Shown here: positions 1 to 7,054 of the stretch, piece after piece | Position numbering within the stretch: the first letter of the stretch is position 1 | Layout of the letters: every line of letters begins with the position of its first letter | NCBI GenBank assembly: GCA_002320665.1 | Contig: DCKO01000023.1 | Location: 13,843 to 29,674, forward strand | Reading direction: 5' to 3' | From: Micavibrio sp. UBA1672 | GTDB taxonomy: Bacteria > Pseudomonadota > Alphaproteobacteria > Micavibrionales > Micavibrionaceae | DNA: 15,832 nt | The notes under the pieces: model-generated | Database searches by the model: none | What the model was told of the DNA's origin: nothing | What the model saw: the letters and a program-made list of their open reading frames with translations, nothing else | Program-made: the position numbers and the translations under genes

Positions 1-39
1 ATAACCTGAAGGTCGTAGGTTCAAATCCTACTCCCGCAA
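1..39 (+). tRNA. Initiator tRNA-Met (fMet), 3' part only
   Basis: The window opens inside the anticodon (second base of CAU). It then shows the 3' side of the anticodon arm (CCTGA), a short variable loop (AGGTC), a 5-bp T stem (GTAGG/CCTAC) around the loop TTCAAAT, and the acceptor strand TCCCGCA plus discriminator A. The string AACCTGAAGGTCGT is nearly the E. coli initiator sequence (AACCCGAAGGTCGT), and A at position 72 fits the initiator C1:A72 mismatch. Two oddities are visible. The third base of the conserved CCC run in the anticodon stem is T. The discriminator is followed by TCA rather than CCA, so CCA must be added after transcription. The 5' half lies outside the window. Confidence 0.88.
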
Positions 40-44
40 TCAAT

Positions 45-659
45 TTAAATCAAATTTACCGTACGAAACGTCAGGGATACTCTGCGCCCTCGATCAATTT
101 TAAAGCCATTCACAACATCAGATTTGCGTGCGGGGATAGCGTGCTGCCAATCATATCGGGCTTCGCCGGACAGAGCAATAAGGCTACGTTCTTTCAAATA
201 TAGTTCGTGCTTTTCTTTGGTCTCGGGGTGTATAAATTGCATCATCACAGCCGAGCCGAGGCTTAAGGAGGCGATTGTGTCTCCAAAACATGGCGTGCAA
301 TCAATATGAGGAGCAATACCTTGTCCGGGCATATATTCATTGACAATAGCTTGATCCGGTCTCGATTGAAAAATTCCGACATCACAAAGCTTGCTTGAAA
401 TAATATTTATCCACTCCGGCAGAGCGCCGATATAGCTCTCTTTTGCAATGGTTCTTGCTTTGTAATCATACTTATAGCCGTAATGCTGTACGCGGCGTTT
501 TAAATCACCAAGCCATGGCTGGCTATCTATGTGATCTAGTAGTGCCTGTTCTTCATGCTTTGTGATGAAATCAGGGATATAGCACAGCCCCTGTATATCA
601 GGTATTTCAGTATCTTCGATTTCAAATAGCAGATTCATGTTTCTGGCCGGAATATCCAT
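45..659 (-). CDS. AlkB-family 2-oxoglutarate/Fe(II) dioxygenase
   Basis: This is a 204-residue protein of the AlkB superfamily, which oxidatively removes N-alkyl groups from bases in DNA or RNA. The core is clear: NEYxPGxGIxxHxD supplies the iron ligands His118 and Asp120, followed by FGDxIxSLSLGS. The block LSGEARYDWQHAIPAR gives the third ligand, His173. The terminal RVSLTFR (Arg193, Arg199) would bind 2-oxoglutarate. The GEARYxWxH pattern is closer to ALKBH8/small bacterial AlkB-like proteins than to E. coli AlkB, so the substrate could be tRNA or DNA. Met1 (659) and Met8 (638) are both possible starts. The second gives an ATGA overlap with the stop of the methyltransferase remnant upstream, which suggests translational coupling. 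The gene is convergent with the fMet tRNA, only 5 bases away, with no visible terminator between them. Confidence 0.88.
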   Translation of the reverse strand: MDIPARNMNLLFEIEDTEIPDIQGLCYIPDFITKHEEQALLDHIDSQPWLGDLKRRVQHYGYKYDYKARTIAKESYIGALPEWINIISSKLCDVGIFQSRPDQAIVNEYMPGQGIAPHIDCTPCFGDTIASLSLGSAVMMQFIHPETKEKHELYLKERSLIALSGEARYDWQHAIPARKSDVVNGFKIDRGRRVSLTFRTVNLI

Positions 660-1150
660 GTTGCGAATTTATGATGCTTATCAAGCGCACTATCTTCGTC
701 ATTGGTGTTTGTATGAGAATATCCCGAAAACAAGGATGGGTCAAAAGAATAGCTTTGTGGTACTTTGCATCTGGCAAACTTGGCGGCTTCGTCAAATTGG
801 AATGCTCCATGATAATGAGGACTATCAACAGCAGTAATAAAAATTTGAGCATGTTTCTTCAAAAATGGCTTTGCGCTTCGTAAGAAATTGCGGATAAGCA
901 CATGATTGGGGTTATGGGCATATTTTGCATCTCTACTGCCCACATTCGGAAATTGAAAGATAATCGTATCGAATGATTGTGGCTTAAAATAATGTTCTAA
1001 CTTGGTTGCCTCAATATGATGCCTAACCACAACGCCGTTGCGCTTTAATGAGGACGCATTTTGAATTGTTTCTTGTGAAAGGTCTTTTTCTTTTTCAAAC
1101 GTAGTGGCTATAGCGGTGTCGCTCTTGCCAAAGTATCTGAAAAAGCTGAG
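635..1150 (-). pseudogene. BMT5-like (DUF2431) Rossmann-fold RNA methyltransferase, N-terminus lost
   Basis: The reading frame is open from about 1156 down to the stop at 635-637. It carries the hallmark blocks of BMT5-like proteins (the family of the yeast 25S rRNA uridine-N3 methyltransferase): IATTFE, then IEATKL, FDTIIFQFPNVGSR, an IFITAVDSPHYHGAFQFDEAA stretch, and GYSHTNTNDEDSAL near the C-terminus. Homology clearly continues upstream of the only usable start, a GTG at 1030, through KSDTAIATTFE to about LSFFRYF. The glycine-rich SAM motif expected just before this (GEG-x-SFS) is missing, and the frame hits a stop at 1157-1159. A 131-residue product from the GTG would lack the first strand and the SAM loop, so I call it a broken gene. 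Its stop overlaps the second possible start of the AlkB-like gene, so the two once formed an operon. Confidence 0.75.
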
Positions 1151-1454
1151 AAAATTTTAATGGAAGACTTCAACAGACAAGAAGAATTCAAAACAGCTAA
1201 ATCTGTTGACCTAAATTTGGGTGACGATACTGTCAGTGTCGATGGAGAAATGAATTTTCGGACAGTAGCAGTGTTATTTTAAAAATGCTTCAATACTCCC
1301 CTTATTATTATCTGCATTGGATAATCCACAATTCTATCATCCTGGCTTCTTGCCGCTAGACAACATTGAAGATAAGGGAATGGAAGAAAAAAGAAGCCAT
1401 AACTTCCAGAAAACTATTGTTGATGCATTGAAAAACAAAAAGCAAGACTATTAA
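1136..1454 (+). pseudogene. C-terminal remnant of an SMC/Rad50-like AAA ATPase, frameshifted
   Basis: Three frames in succession give one continuous C-terminal ATPase sequence. Frame one (to about 1257) reads EKAEKILMEDFNRQEEFK, then VDLNLGDDTVSVDGEMNF. Frame two (about 1255-1284) reads FSDSSSVILK. Frame three (1284-1454) reads NASILPLLLSALD, then LPLDNIEDKGMEEKRSHNFQ and the stop. LDNIEDKGM..RSHNFQ is the Walker B/D-loop region typical of large coiled-coil ATPases. Each frame change is explained by one missing base in a homopolymer: the T run at 1255-1258 and the A run at 1281-1285. No start, Walker A or coiled coil remains. The left boundary is uncertain because it merges with the opposite-strand methyltransferase remnant. 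The frameshifts could be assembly errors, but the missing N-terminus could not. Confidence 0.7.
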
Positions 1455-1623
1455 CTATTATGACAATATCTATAATGAGGCCGGATCTTAATATAGAAGA
1501 TTACGCTGCGGGTCCTTATTAAGCGTAATACATATTCATTATAAAAATATTTGACTGCTTGCAGTTGTAATATTTTTTACTATACACATATCAAACAGCG
1601 CATTTTTTTGATATTTAACGCAT
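1455..1623. other. AT-rich spacer with a 20-codon ORF
   Basis: No established gene is visible. Five bases after the ATPase stop, an ATG at 1460 opens a 20-codon frame (MTISIMRPDLNIEDYAAGPY) ending at 1522. It may be the stub of a second gene of the lost ATPase operon or chance. TTGACT at 1551-1556 resembles a -35 box, but the best -10-like string (TACTAT, 1578-1583) is 21 bp away, so a promoter for the helicase gene here is only a weak suggestion. The last 70 bases are strongly AT-rich, and no clear Shine-Dalgarno precedes the ATG at 1624. Confidence 0.35.
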
Positions 1624-4600
1624 ATGAATGATTTAACTGGTCAGCTTAAAGAATGTGTAACTTATTGGAGGCAGTGCCTTGTTGACGCTGTTGAATTTGA
1701 GATCAAGAAAGATACTGTATTCGGCAAGGCTGGTGCAGATGAAAACCATCTTTCTGTTTCTAAAGAAATCGTAGGAACATTTTTTACGGCATATAAAGAT
1801 CAAAAATTTCCCAAGAAAAAAGCATTAAAGGCATTTGAAGAAGAGGATGATCAATTATCGTCTGTGCCCGTTTTGTATGCGCCGATTGTAATGCGGCATG
1901 TTGATTTTCAACAACGTGGCACTGAAATTATTCCGTTTTGGATCAGGGCACGTTTAGAACAAAACGGTGAATTGATTATTACACCGGACACTTTCCCTGT
2001 CTTTAACAGCAAATGTATTGAGCCATGTCGCCACAGTGTGTTTTCGTTTGGTGTCAATCAGCAAAAAATAGAAGAGGCTCTTGGGCATGTTGGAGCTATT
2101 GCTGAAAATATTACGCAAGAAGGGTTACAGGATTATCTTGCCAAGATTTTAGACGAGCATTTGAAAATAGAATTTATTACCAACGACCATAATGGAACAT
2201 GCGTAAAGACTGAGGATGTTTATTATGTTCTGGACTTACAAACAGGTGGTGCGAGTGGGGCTTTAATTGATCTCTATTCTGATATTGCAGATGCTTCCGA
2301 TACCGTTCCTGTATTAGTCAAGGCAGCGTTATCGTCTATCGAAAGTCAAATTTTATCGACACGCTCTGAGTTTGCAAAGCTACATGCAGGGCATGTGACG
2401 GGACATTATCCGTTAAATCATGCGCAACGGCTAGCGCTTCATGCTGATTTGCGGATGAATGATGGTGATATTTTAGCCGTAACCGGGCCGCCGGGAACAG
2501 GAAAAACAACGCTCATTGGAAACGTGATTGCATCTGAATGGGTGAATGCAGCGATAGAAAAACGAGAAACACCGATTACTTTGGTCACGTCTACAAATAA
2601 TCAGGCTGTTCAAAACGCCTTAAATAGTATTTCAGGTGCTGATGCTTTGCTCGCAGATCACCTGTTTGCGCAAAATGAAAGTAAGGCGATTATATTTGAC
2701 CGCTGGGTACATGGCGTTCAATCATTTGGAACTTTACTTCCTTCTGATCGACAAGCCGGTAACAAAGAAATTTCTCGGAACTTTCAATGCATGCAGCGAA
2801 GCTATGAGACTGGTAAAGCATGGAAGGGGTGGCTGGACGATCTGGAAAACCCTGATGATTTGGAAGAGCGGAAACAGCACTATTTAGCGTGCACGAGTAA
2901 AGCCTTTGCAGATAAGAATATTGAAGCGCTTTCCGATGCAATTGAAGCGGTGCATGCTGAATTGATTGTGGCAAAGGACTATCTTGATAAGATTATTGAT
3001 TTAAAGCACAAGACAGCAGGTTTTAATGCGGAATATGATCGCACTGATATCGCTGTTTTTTTAAACAAAAAGGTAGATACATTACAGGCCCAGCTTAATG
3101 AAAAGCAGGCGCAGAATGATGGTGCTAATGCAGATGTAAAGATGCACAAAAAAGCATTGTCTGAATATCAAGGTCATGCGCATCATGCTTTGCGTTTATC
3201 GCACAATAAAAATATTTTGGAAGCGTTGAGTGCTTTATTTTCTAAAAATACGCGCCAGCGTCGTTCTACACGTGTCATTGAATTTTTATCAAATCATAAA
3301 CTGGCTAATGATAACTGGGGCTTCACGACCATATTATCAGAAGATGATCTCAGAGAACATTTATCAGCTCTTGAAAATAAGAAGAAAGAAAACCTTCAAA
3401 ATGCTGAAGATATTTATCAGCAACATGGAGAGCAGTTAGGTTTGCTTACTGAAGAACTCAATCAATGGGCAGCCAAGAAAAGCGATTATGGCGAAGTTCA
3501 GAAAGCATGGTCAGAGATTTTGTGTGATCTCTACGCAGATGATAAAAAACTTTCTTCTGTTTTGAACGCTCCTGAAAAGTTCGAAGAAGATATTGATACA
3601 TCGCTGAGGCTATTGATTTTTCAACTTGCGGCGCGTTATTGGGAGGGTGAGTGGTTACAGGAGTTTGAAACACTCAACAAAAATGAGCCGAAAAAATTAT
3701 ATGGTTATACAAAAGAACATGTTGAATCCTTCTTGCGAAGATTGGCTAAACTAACACCATGTTTTGCTTCAACGGCTTATACTGCTCCTAAAATGCTCAG
3801 ATATTTTGTGCCGGGTGTTAAAGAATCCCATAAAAATCCTAACCCCCCTTTATTTGATACGATTGATTTGTTGATTATGGATGAAGCGGGACAGGTTTCC
3901 CCGGAGGAAGGCATTGCCCCGCTAAGTTTAGCGAAGAAGGCTGTGATTGTTGGGGACACGGATCAGCTTGAGCCTTTCGGCGGCTGTAACAAATATGAAG
4001 ACGGGTATCTTCTTCGTAAATTTGGTCTCTCAAAACATCTTAACGATATGGAGTATCGGGGTGTTTTAAGTCATTCCGGTAATATGATGGCACTTGCAAA
4101 AAATGTAAGCGCTTTGTCATTGGATAAAAAAACGAAAGGTATGTTTTTAAGTGAGCATAGGCGATGCTTGCCTGAAATTATATCATATTGTAACGAGTTG
4201 GTTTATGAGGGGCGTATTATTCCTAAAACGGAGTCAGAGTCTGATCCTGAATTTCCTGCAATGGGATACGCCCATATTCCAGGTGAATCCAAGCAAAGAA
4301 ATGGAAAAAGCCGTTACAATGATATTGAGGCGTATACAATTGCCAAATGGATTTCAGATAATTCTGAGCGCATTATGGCGGCATATGGAGATGGCAAACG
4401 CTTAGGTGATATCATCGGTATTGTAACGCCTTTTTCTGCACAAAAAGACAGCATTGCGGCGGCTCTCAATCATTATGATGTAGACAGTGAAATTCGTATT
4501 GGAACGGTACACACATTTCAAGGCGCGGAACGTGAGCTTATGATTTTCTCACCTGTTTATGGCGGTAATGACGATACAACATCATATTTCTTTGATACGA

Positions 4601-5256
4601 AACCCAATATGCTCAATGTTGCCGTATCGCGCGCAAAAAAATCCTTTCTTGTTTTTGGGGATATGCGTATTTTTTCTCGCCAACCGATGAGCCGGCCATC
4701 AGGATTGCTCGGGAAATATTTATTTGCAGACCAAGCCAACGAAATTCACGATATTGAAATTGCGACCCGTCTGCGGAAAACAAAGTTTAAAGCGAACGTT
4801 GAAGTGGTGGATACACTTGAGCGACACCGCAATGCATTGCACGAGGCTTTGACGCAATCAAAAAAACGATTGCTGATTGAATCGGCATATTTATCTATCA
4901 ATGCAATCGAACGCGATAATATACTGTCTTTGTTGAAGCAGGCTATTGAGCGAGGCGTAGAATGCCTTTTGATTTATGATATTGCGTATAATCAGGACAA
5001 AGCGATTGCAGCGCGCGCATTAGAGGCGTTCAAGAAAGAGGAAATCGACATCATGGGGGTTAAGGGGACGCATTGTAAAACACTGGCATATGATGATGCA
5101 TTTTATATGAACGGTTCATTTAACTGGTTATCTGCTCCGCGTGATGAAGCAAGTAAATATCATAACCGGGAGCGTTCTACATTATCGCGCGGCTCTGAGC
5201 TAAAAACTTTAATTGATCAAGTTTGGTCAGAGACAACAAAACTTACGATGATGTAG
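1624..5256 (+). CDS. mkoC: SF1 helicase-phospholipase D nuclease fusion, Mokosh type II-like (MkoC)
   Basis: This 1210-residue single-gene candidate anti-phage effector has these domains in order. Residues 1-260 are an N-terminal region without a recognised fold. A Q-motif-like LNHAQRLAL (264-272) leads to Walker A GPPGTGKTT (288-296). A long insertion rich in coiled coil spans about 430-630. Walker B is DEAGQ (753-757), followed by GDTDQLEP (777-784), SEHRR (843-847), GTVHTFQGAERE (960-971) and VAVSRAKK (1001-1008). These are the full SF1B/Upf1-like (COG1112) motifs. From about 1060 a phospholipase D domain follows, with one HxK(x)4D(x)6GSxN signature: His1150, Lys1152, Asp1157, Gly1164-Ser1165, Asn1167. 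Only one HKD copy is present, so the nuclease would need dimerisation. Type II Mokosh is defined as exactly this helicase-PLD fusion in one protein, and the gene sits among other accessory remnants. The frame is intact. Other helicase-PLD proteins of unknown role remain an alternative. Confidence 0.75.
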   Translation: MNDLTGQLKECVTYWRQCLVDAVEFEIKKDTVFGKAGADENHLSVSKEIVGTFFTAYKDQKFPKKKALKAFEEEDDQLSSVPVLYAPIVMRHVDFQQRGTEIIPFWIRARLEQNGELIITPDTFPVFNSKCIEPCRHSVFSFGVNQQKIEEALGHVGAIAENITQEGLQDYLAKILDEHLKIEFITNDHNGTCVKTEDVYYVLDLQTGGASGALIDLYSDIADASDTVPVLVKAALSSIESQILSTRSEFAKLHAGHVTGHYPLNHAQRLALHADLRMNDGDILAVTGPPGTGKTTLIGNVIASEWVNAAIEKRETPITLVTSTNNQAVQNALNSISGADALLADHLFAQNESKAIIFDRWVHGVQSFGTLLPSDRQAGNKEISRNFQCMQRSYETGKAWKGWLDDLENPDDLEERKQHYLACTSKAFADKNIEALSDAIEAVHAELIVAKDYLDKIIDLKHKTAGFNAEYDRTDIAVFLNKKVDTLQAQLNEKQAQNDGANADVKMHKKALSEYQGHAHHALRLSHNKNILEALSALFSKNTRQRRSTRVIEFLSNHKLANDNWGFTTILSEDDLREHLSALENKKKENLQNAEDIYQQHGEQLGLLTEELNQWAAKKSDYGEVQKAWSEILCDLYADDKKLSSVLNAPEKFEEDIDTSLRLLIFQLAARYWEGEWLQEFETLNKNEPKKLYGYTKEHVESFLRRLAKLTPCFASTAYTAPKMLRYFVPGVKESHKNPNPPLFDTIDLLIMDEAGQVSPEEGIAPLSLAKKAVIVGDTDQLEPFGGCNKYEDGYLLRKFGLSKHLNDMEYRGVLSHSGNMMALAKNVSALSLDKKTKGMFLSEHRRCLPEIISYCNELVYEGRIIPKTESESDPEFPAMGYAHIPGESKQRNGKSRYNDIEAYTIAKWISDNSERIMAAYGDGKRLGDIIGIVTPFSAQKDSIAAALNHYDVDSEIRIGTVHTFQGAERELMIFSPVYGGNDDTTSYFFDTKPNMLNVAVSRAKKSFLVFGDMRIFSRQPMSRPSGLLGKYLFADQANEIHDIEIATRLRKTKFKANVEVVDTLERHRNALHEALTQSKKRLLIESAYLSINAIERDNILSLLKQAIERGVECLLIYDIAYNQDKAIAARALEAFKKEEIDIMGVKGTHCKTLAYDDAFYMNGSFNWLSAPRDEASKYHNRERSTLSRGSELKTLIDQVWSETTKLTMM

Positions 5257-5269
5257 TTTTCTATTTCTC

Positions 5270-5284
5270 AGGGGCGCTGCCCCT
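5270..5284. repeat. GC-rich inverted repeat
   Basis: AGGGGC-GCT-GCCCCT forms a 6-bp stem with a 3-base loop, 13 bases after the helicase stop. It stands out in AT-rich surroundings but has no following T-run, so it is a poor intrinsic terminator for the helicase gene. Similar GC-rich repeats are common, from memory, beside plasmid and integrative-element genes of Alphaproteobacteria. That link is only suggestive. Confidence 0.5.
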
Positions 5285-5392
5285 CGGCGCACTTCATAAA
5301 AAATAGACAAGGCCGTGGCTCAGTAACTTGCGCCAGCACCAATCTTGTCGAGTTTTTCTTCCGTTTGCACACCCCGTTTTTGCAAAAGGGTA

Positions 5393-5435
5393 AGGTTGCA
5401 TGAGCAACCTATTCCTAAAGGAGGAGGCAGCAATG
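5393..5435 (+). promoter_or_regulatory. Hairpin and strong Shine-Dalgarno before an orphan ATG
   Basis: AGGTTGC-ATGA-GCAACCT (5393-5410) is a perfect 7-bp inverted repeat. Seven bases later comes AAAGGAGG (5417-5424), a near-perfect Shine-Dalgarno exactly 8 bases before an ATG at 5433. This is the best ribosome-binding site in the window, yet it faces only a short frame that overlaps the 3' end of hipA on the other strand. Confidence 0.55.
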
Positions 5436-5615
5436 AAACAGTTTTATACGAGAGCCTGCGATATTTTGTCTTGTATCAGTTTAATGTTTGTATTGCTTAC
5501 GCCATATTGTTTGGCGAGCGTTGGCCATTTTGCAAGTCTGTCTTTTGTGGTTTTGATAATCTTGGTGGCTCGATCTTCCTTGATTTTTGCTTCTTCAGCC
5601 AGTTTCAGTAGATGA
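5433..5615 (+). CDS. Short hydrophobic ORF (60 codons), possibly a truncated gene start
   Basis: The frame begins MKQFYTRACD and is hydrophobic for most of its length (LSCISLMFVLLTP, then SFVVLIILVA), so a product would be membrane-embedded. Apart from its first four codons it lies entirely antisense to the end of hipA, whose protein sequence is well conserved in type. The downstream hydrophobicity is therefore probably incidental to the hipA coding. The real signal is the ribosome-binding site and the first codons. They look like the surviving start of a gene whose body was replaced when the hipA segment joined here. A functional small membrane protein cannot be excluded. Confidence 0.2.
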   Translation: MKQFYTRACDILSCISLMFVLLTPYCLASVGHFASLSFVVLIILVARSSLIFASSASFSR

Positions 5616-6685
5616 TCTGTGCCCGGATTGCGGCCTTCGCCCATGACCATGGTGCTTTGTTCTCCACATGGGCCGGATGAGAAGGTCAGGTCATAGGCAG
5701 GTGAGAGTGTCCAGTTGCCTTGAGCGTCCATCAGATAGCTGAAATTCTTAGAATGATCGTCACGGTTATGTGCCAGTACATTAAATACAGCGAGTTGATA
5801 GAGTTTTTCAATTTCACGCATATCACGGGTGAGCATGCCTGTTAATGCGGTCAAATCTTCATAGTCGAGTGATGGTGTGCGGAAGTCAGAGTGCAATAAA
5901 CCACAGGCCGTATGCGTGTGGTAGCGTTTATCATCATCGCGATCAAAACGCTTAATTGCGAAATAGCCTGCACCGTGCTGCGCTGGAAAAAGATGGACAT
6001 CCGGCAGGGCTATGCCAGCTTCTTTTGCCATGAGGGCGTAAACATATTCAATTGCGCCCGCGTCAATGCCATCTTGGCTGTTCGGAAATTTAACGATCCA
6101 TGGCTTATAACCTTGGGGCAAATCATGTGTGCCATGAATGATATGATCTCGCTTATCATTTATACCTATAAGTGCTTTTGGCCTTGCTCCTGCCGAAGAC
6201 CCGTTTAGAGCTATTAGCTCCGCCAATACGTCATTGGATGTGCCGTCCAGCACGCCTTGTGCTTGTAAGGCAAGGTTATCAAGGCTGATATCATCTGATT
6301 TTTTATCGATGCTGTAATCAGGTTCAAAGACAAGTGTGCCAAGGGCGTGTGAGCCAATATGTGCTAAACGATCAAGTGGTGTAATATCTGAGGGCAACAC
6401 CCTTCGTGATCTGACGAAGCGATCAAATAAGAGGCGTCCCCAACCATCCGGCAGACTATCGTTAAATACACCTGGCAGCCCTTCGAAAAGGTTGTAATCA
6501 AAACTTTGCACACCTGGTTGAAGCGGTAAATGTAGTGGTGATATTTCTAAGCCGCTTTTTATGAAGGCGCTATCATATTCGAAATAGATCGTGCGTTCAC
6601 GCATGGCTAACCTGCCAACGCTCTGAATATCTTTGCCAAAATTAATACCAACTTTTATTTCTGTGATGGATAGGTAATTTTTCAT
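5444..6685 (-). CDS. hipA: HipA-family serine/threonine kinase toxin
   Basis: This is a 413-residue, full-length type II toxin of the HipBA persistence module. HipA kinases phosphorylate a translation component; the target of E. coli HipA is glutamyl-tRNA synthetase GltX. The N-terminal domain shows VGRLA, LSPLHLPL-like residues and the family signature GLPGVFNDSLPDGWGRLLFDR (69-89). The kinase core follows: GSSAGARPKA (162-171) is the flexible loop whose serine is autophosphorylated in E. coli HipA. WIVKF (196-200) holds the ATP-binding lysine. AHNRDDHSKNFSYL (305-318) is the catalytic loop with Asp309 or Asp310, and LSPAYDLTFS (327-336) is the DFG-like metal-binding segment. Catalytic residues look intact, so the toxin should be active. 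Its ATG overlaps the hipB stop by 4 bases (ATGA). Its stop lies in the joint with the Shine-Dalgarno element on the other strand. Confidence 0.92.
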   Translation of the reverse strand: MKNYLSITEIKVGINFGKDIQSVGRLAMRERTIYFEYDSAFIKSGLEISPLHLPLQPGVQSFDYNLFEGLPGVFNDSLPDGWGRLLFDRFVRSRRVLPSDITPLDRLAHIGSHALGTLVFEPDYSIDKKSDDISLDNLALQAQGVLDGTSNDVLAELIALNGSSAGARPKALIGINDKRDHIIHGTHDLPQGYKPWIVKFPNSQDGIDAGAIEYVYALMAKEAGIALPDVHLFPAQHGAGYFAIKRFDRDDDKRYHTHTACGLLHSDFRTPSLDYEDLTALTGMLTRDMREIEKLYQLAVFNVLAHNRDDHSKNFSYLMDAQGNWTLSPAYDLTFSSGPCGEQSTMVMGEGRNPGTDHLLKLAEEAKIKEDRATKIIKTTKDRLAKWPTLAKQYGVSNTNIKLIQDKISQALV

Positions 6686-6990
6686 TTTCGCTTTCCTCTT
6701 TGACGCGTCGGTGTGTTATTTGCGTCCAGTACGTCATCAATTGATGAAAAGTTTTCCTCTTTGATTTGGGTTGCTTTGAGGATGTCGTCTAATCCGCCTA
6801 ACACCATGTGGAGTTTGAGGAAGGATTCCAGAGATATTATGCCTGTGCGTTCAAACTTACGCAGTGTTGGTAATGCCACGCCTGAGCGTTCAGCAAGGCC
6901 AGCTTGGGTTAATTCCATTTGTAAGCGCCGCGCTCGCGTTTGTTCTGCAAGCTTTTTTTGTGCTTTTGATGGCGTTATAAGTGATATCAT
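6682..6990 (-). CDS. hipB: HipB-family antitoxin, XRE helix-turn-helix
   Basis: This 102-residue protein has a Cro/CI-type helix-turn-helix at about 23-75: LAERSGVALPTLRKFERTG is the recognition unit. A basic tail ends RQRGKRK. In known pairs the antitoxin binds HipA, neutralises it and represses the operon by binding palindromes in the promoter. Here it precedes hipA with a 4-bp overlap, the usual antitoxin-first order, and two matching palindromes lie at and upstream of its start. The N-terminal MISLITPSKAQKKL differs from E. coli HipB, but the organisation leaves little doubt. Confidence 0.88.
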   Translation of the reverse strand: MISLITPSKAQKKLAEQTRARRLQMELTQAGLAERSGVALPTLRKFERTGIISLESFLKLHMVLGGLDDILKATQIKEENFSSIDDVLDANNTPTRQRGKRK

Positions 6991-6996
6991 GATATC
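6983..6996. promoter_or_regulatory. Probable HipB operator over the hipB start codon
   Basis: GATATCATGATATC is a perfect 14-bp palindrome that contains the hipB ATG (6988-6990). It shares the pattern GATA-N6-TATC with a second palindrome at 7025-7038, centred 42 bp away, about four helical turns. Bound antitoxin here would block both transcript extension and initiation of translation. Confidence 0.6.
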
Positions 6997-7012
6997 TTAT
7001 ATTGTTGCATGA

Positions 7013-7041
7013 ATTATATTTAACGATACTATTGTATCATT
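7013..7041 (-). promoter_or_regulatory. hipBA promoter with embedded operator
   Basis: On the minus strand a consensus -10 box TATAAT occupies 7013-7018, about 25 bases before the hipB ATG. The -35 position (7036-7041, AATGAT) is weak at 17-bp spacing. Between them lies GATAC-TATT-GTATC (7025-7038), a palindrome matching the operator at the start codon. A further GATA-AA-TATC occurs at 7045-7054. The placement inside the core promoter fits autorepression by HipB. Confidence 0.55.
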
Positions 7042-7054
7042 GTTGATAAATATC

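Noticed and set aside
622..1030. Short reading frames on both strands across 622-1030 other than the methyltransferase frame
   Set aside because: They are shadows of the methyltransferase frame, which alone carries family motifs.
5270..5300. GC-rich hairpin as an intrinsic terminator of the helicase gene
   Set aside because: It lacks the following T-run on either strand.
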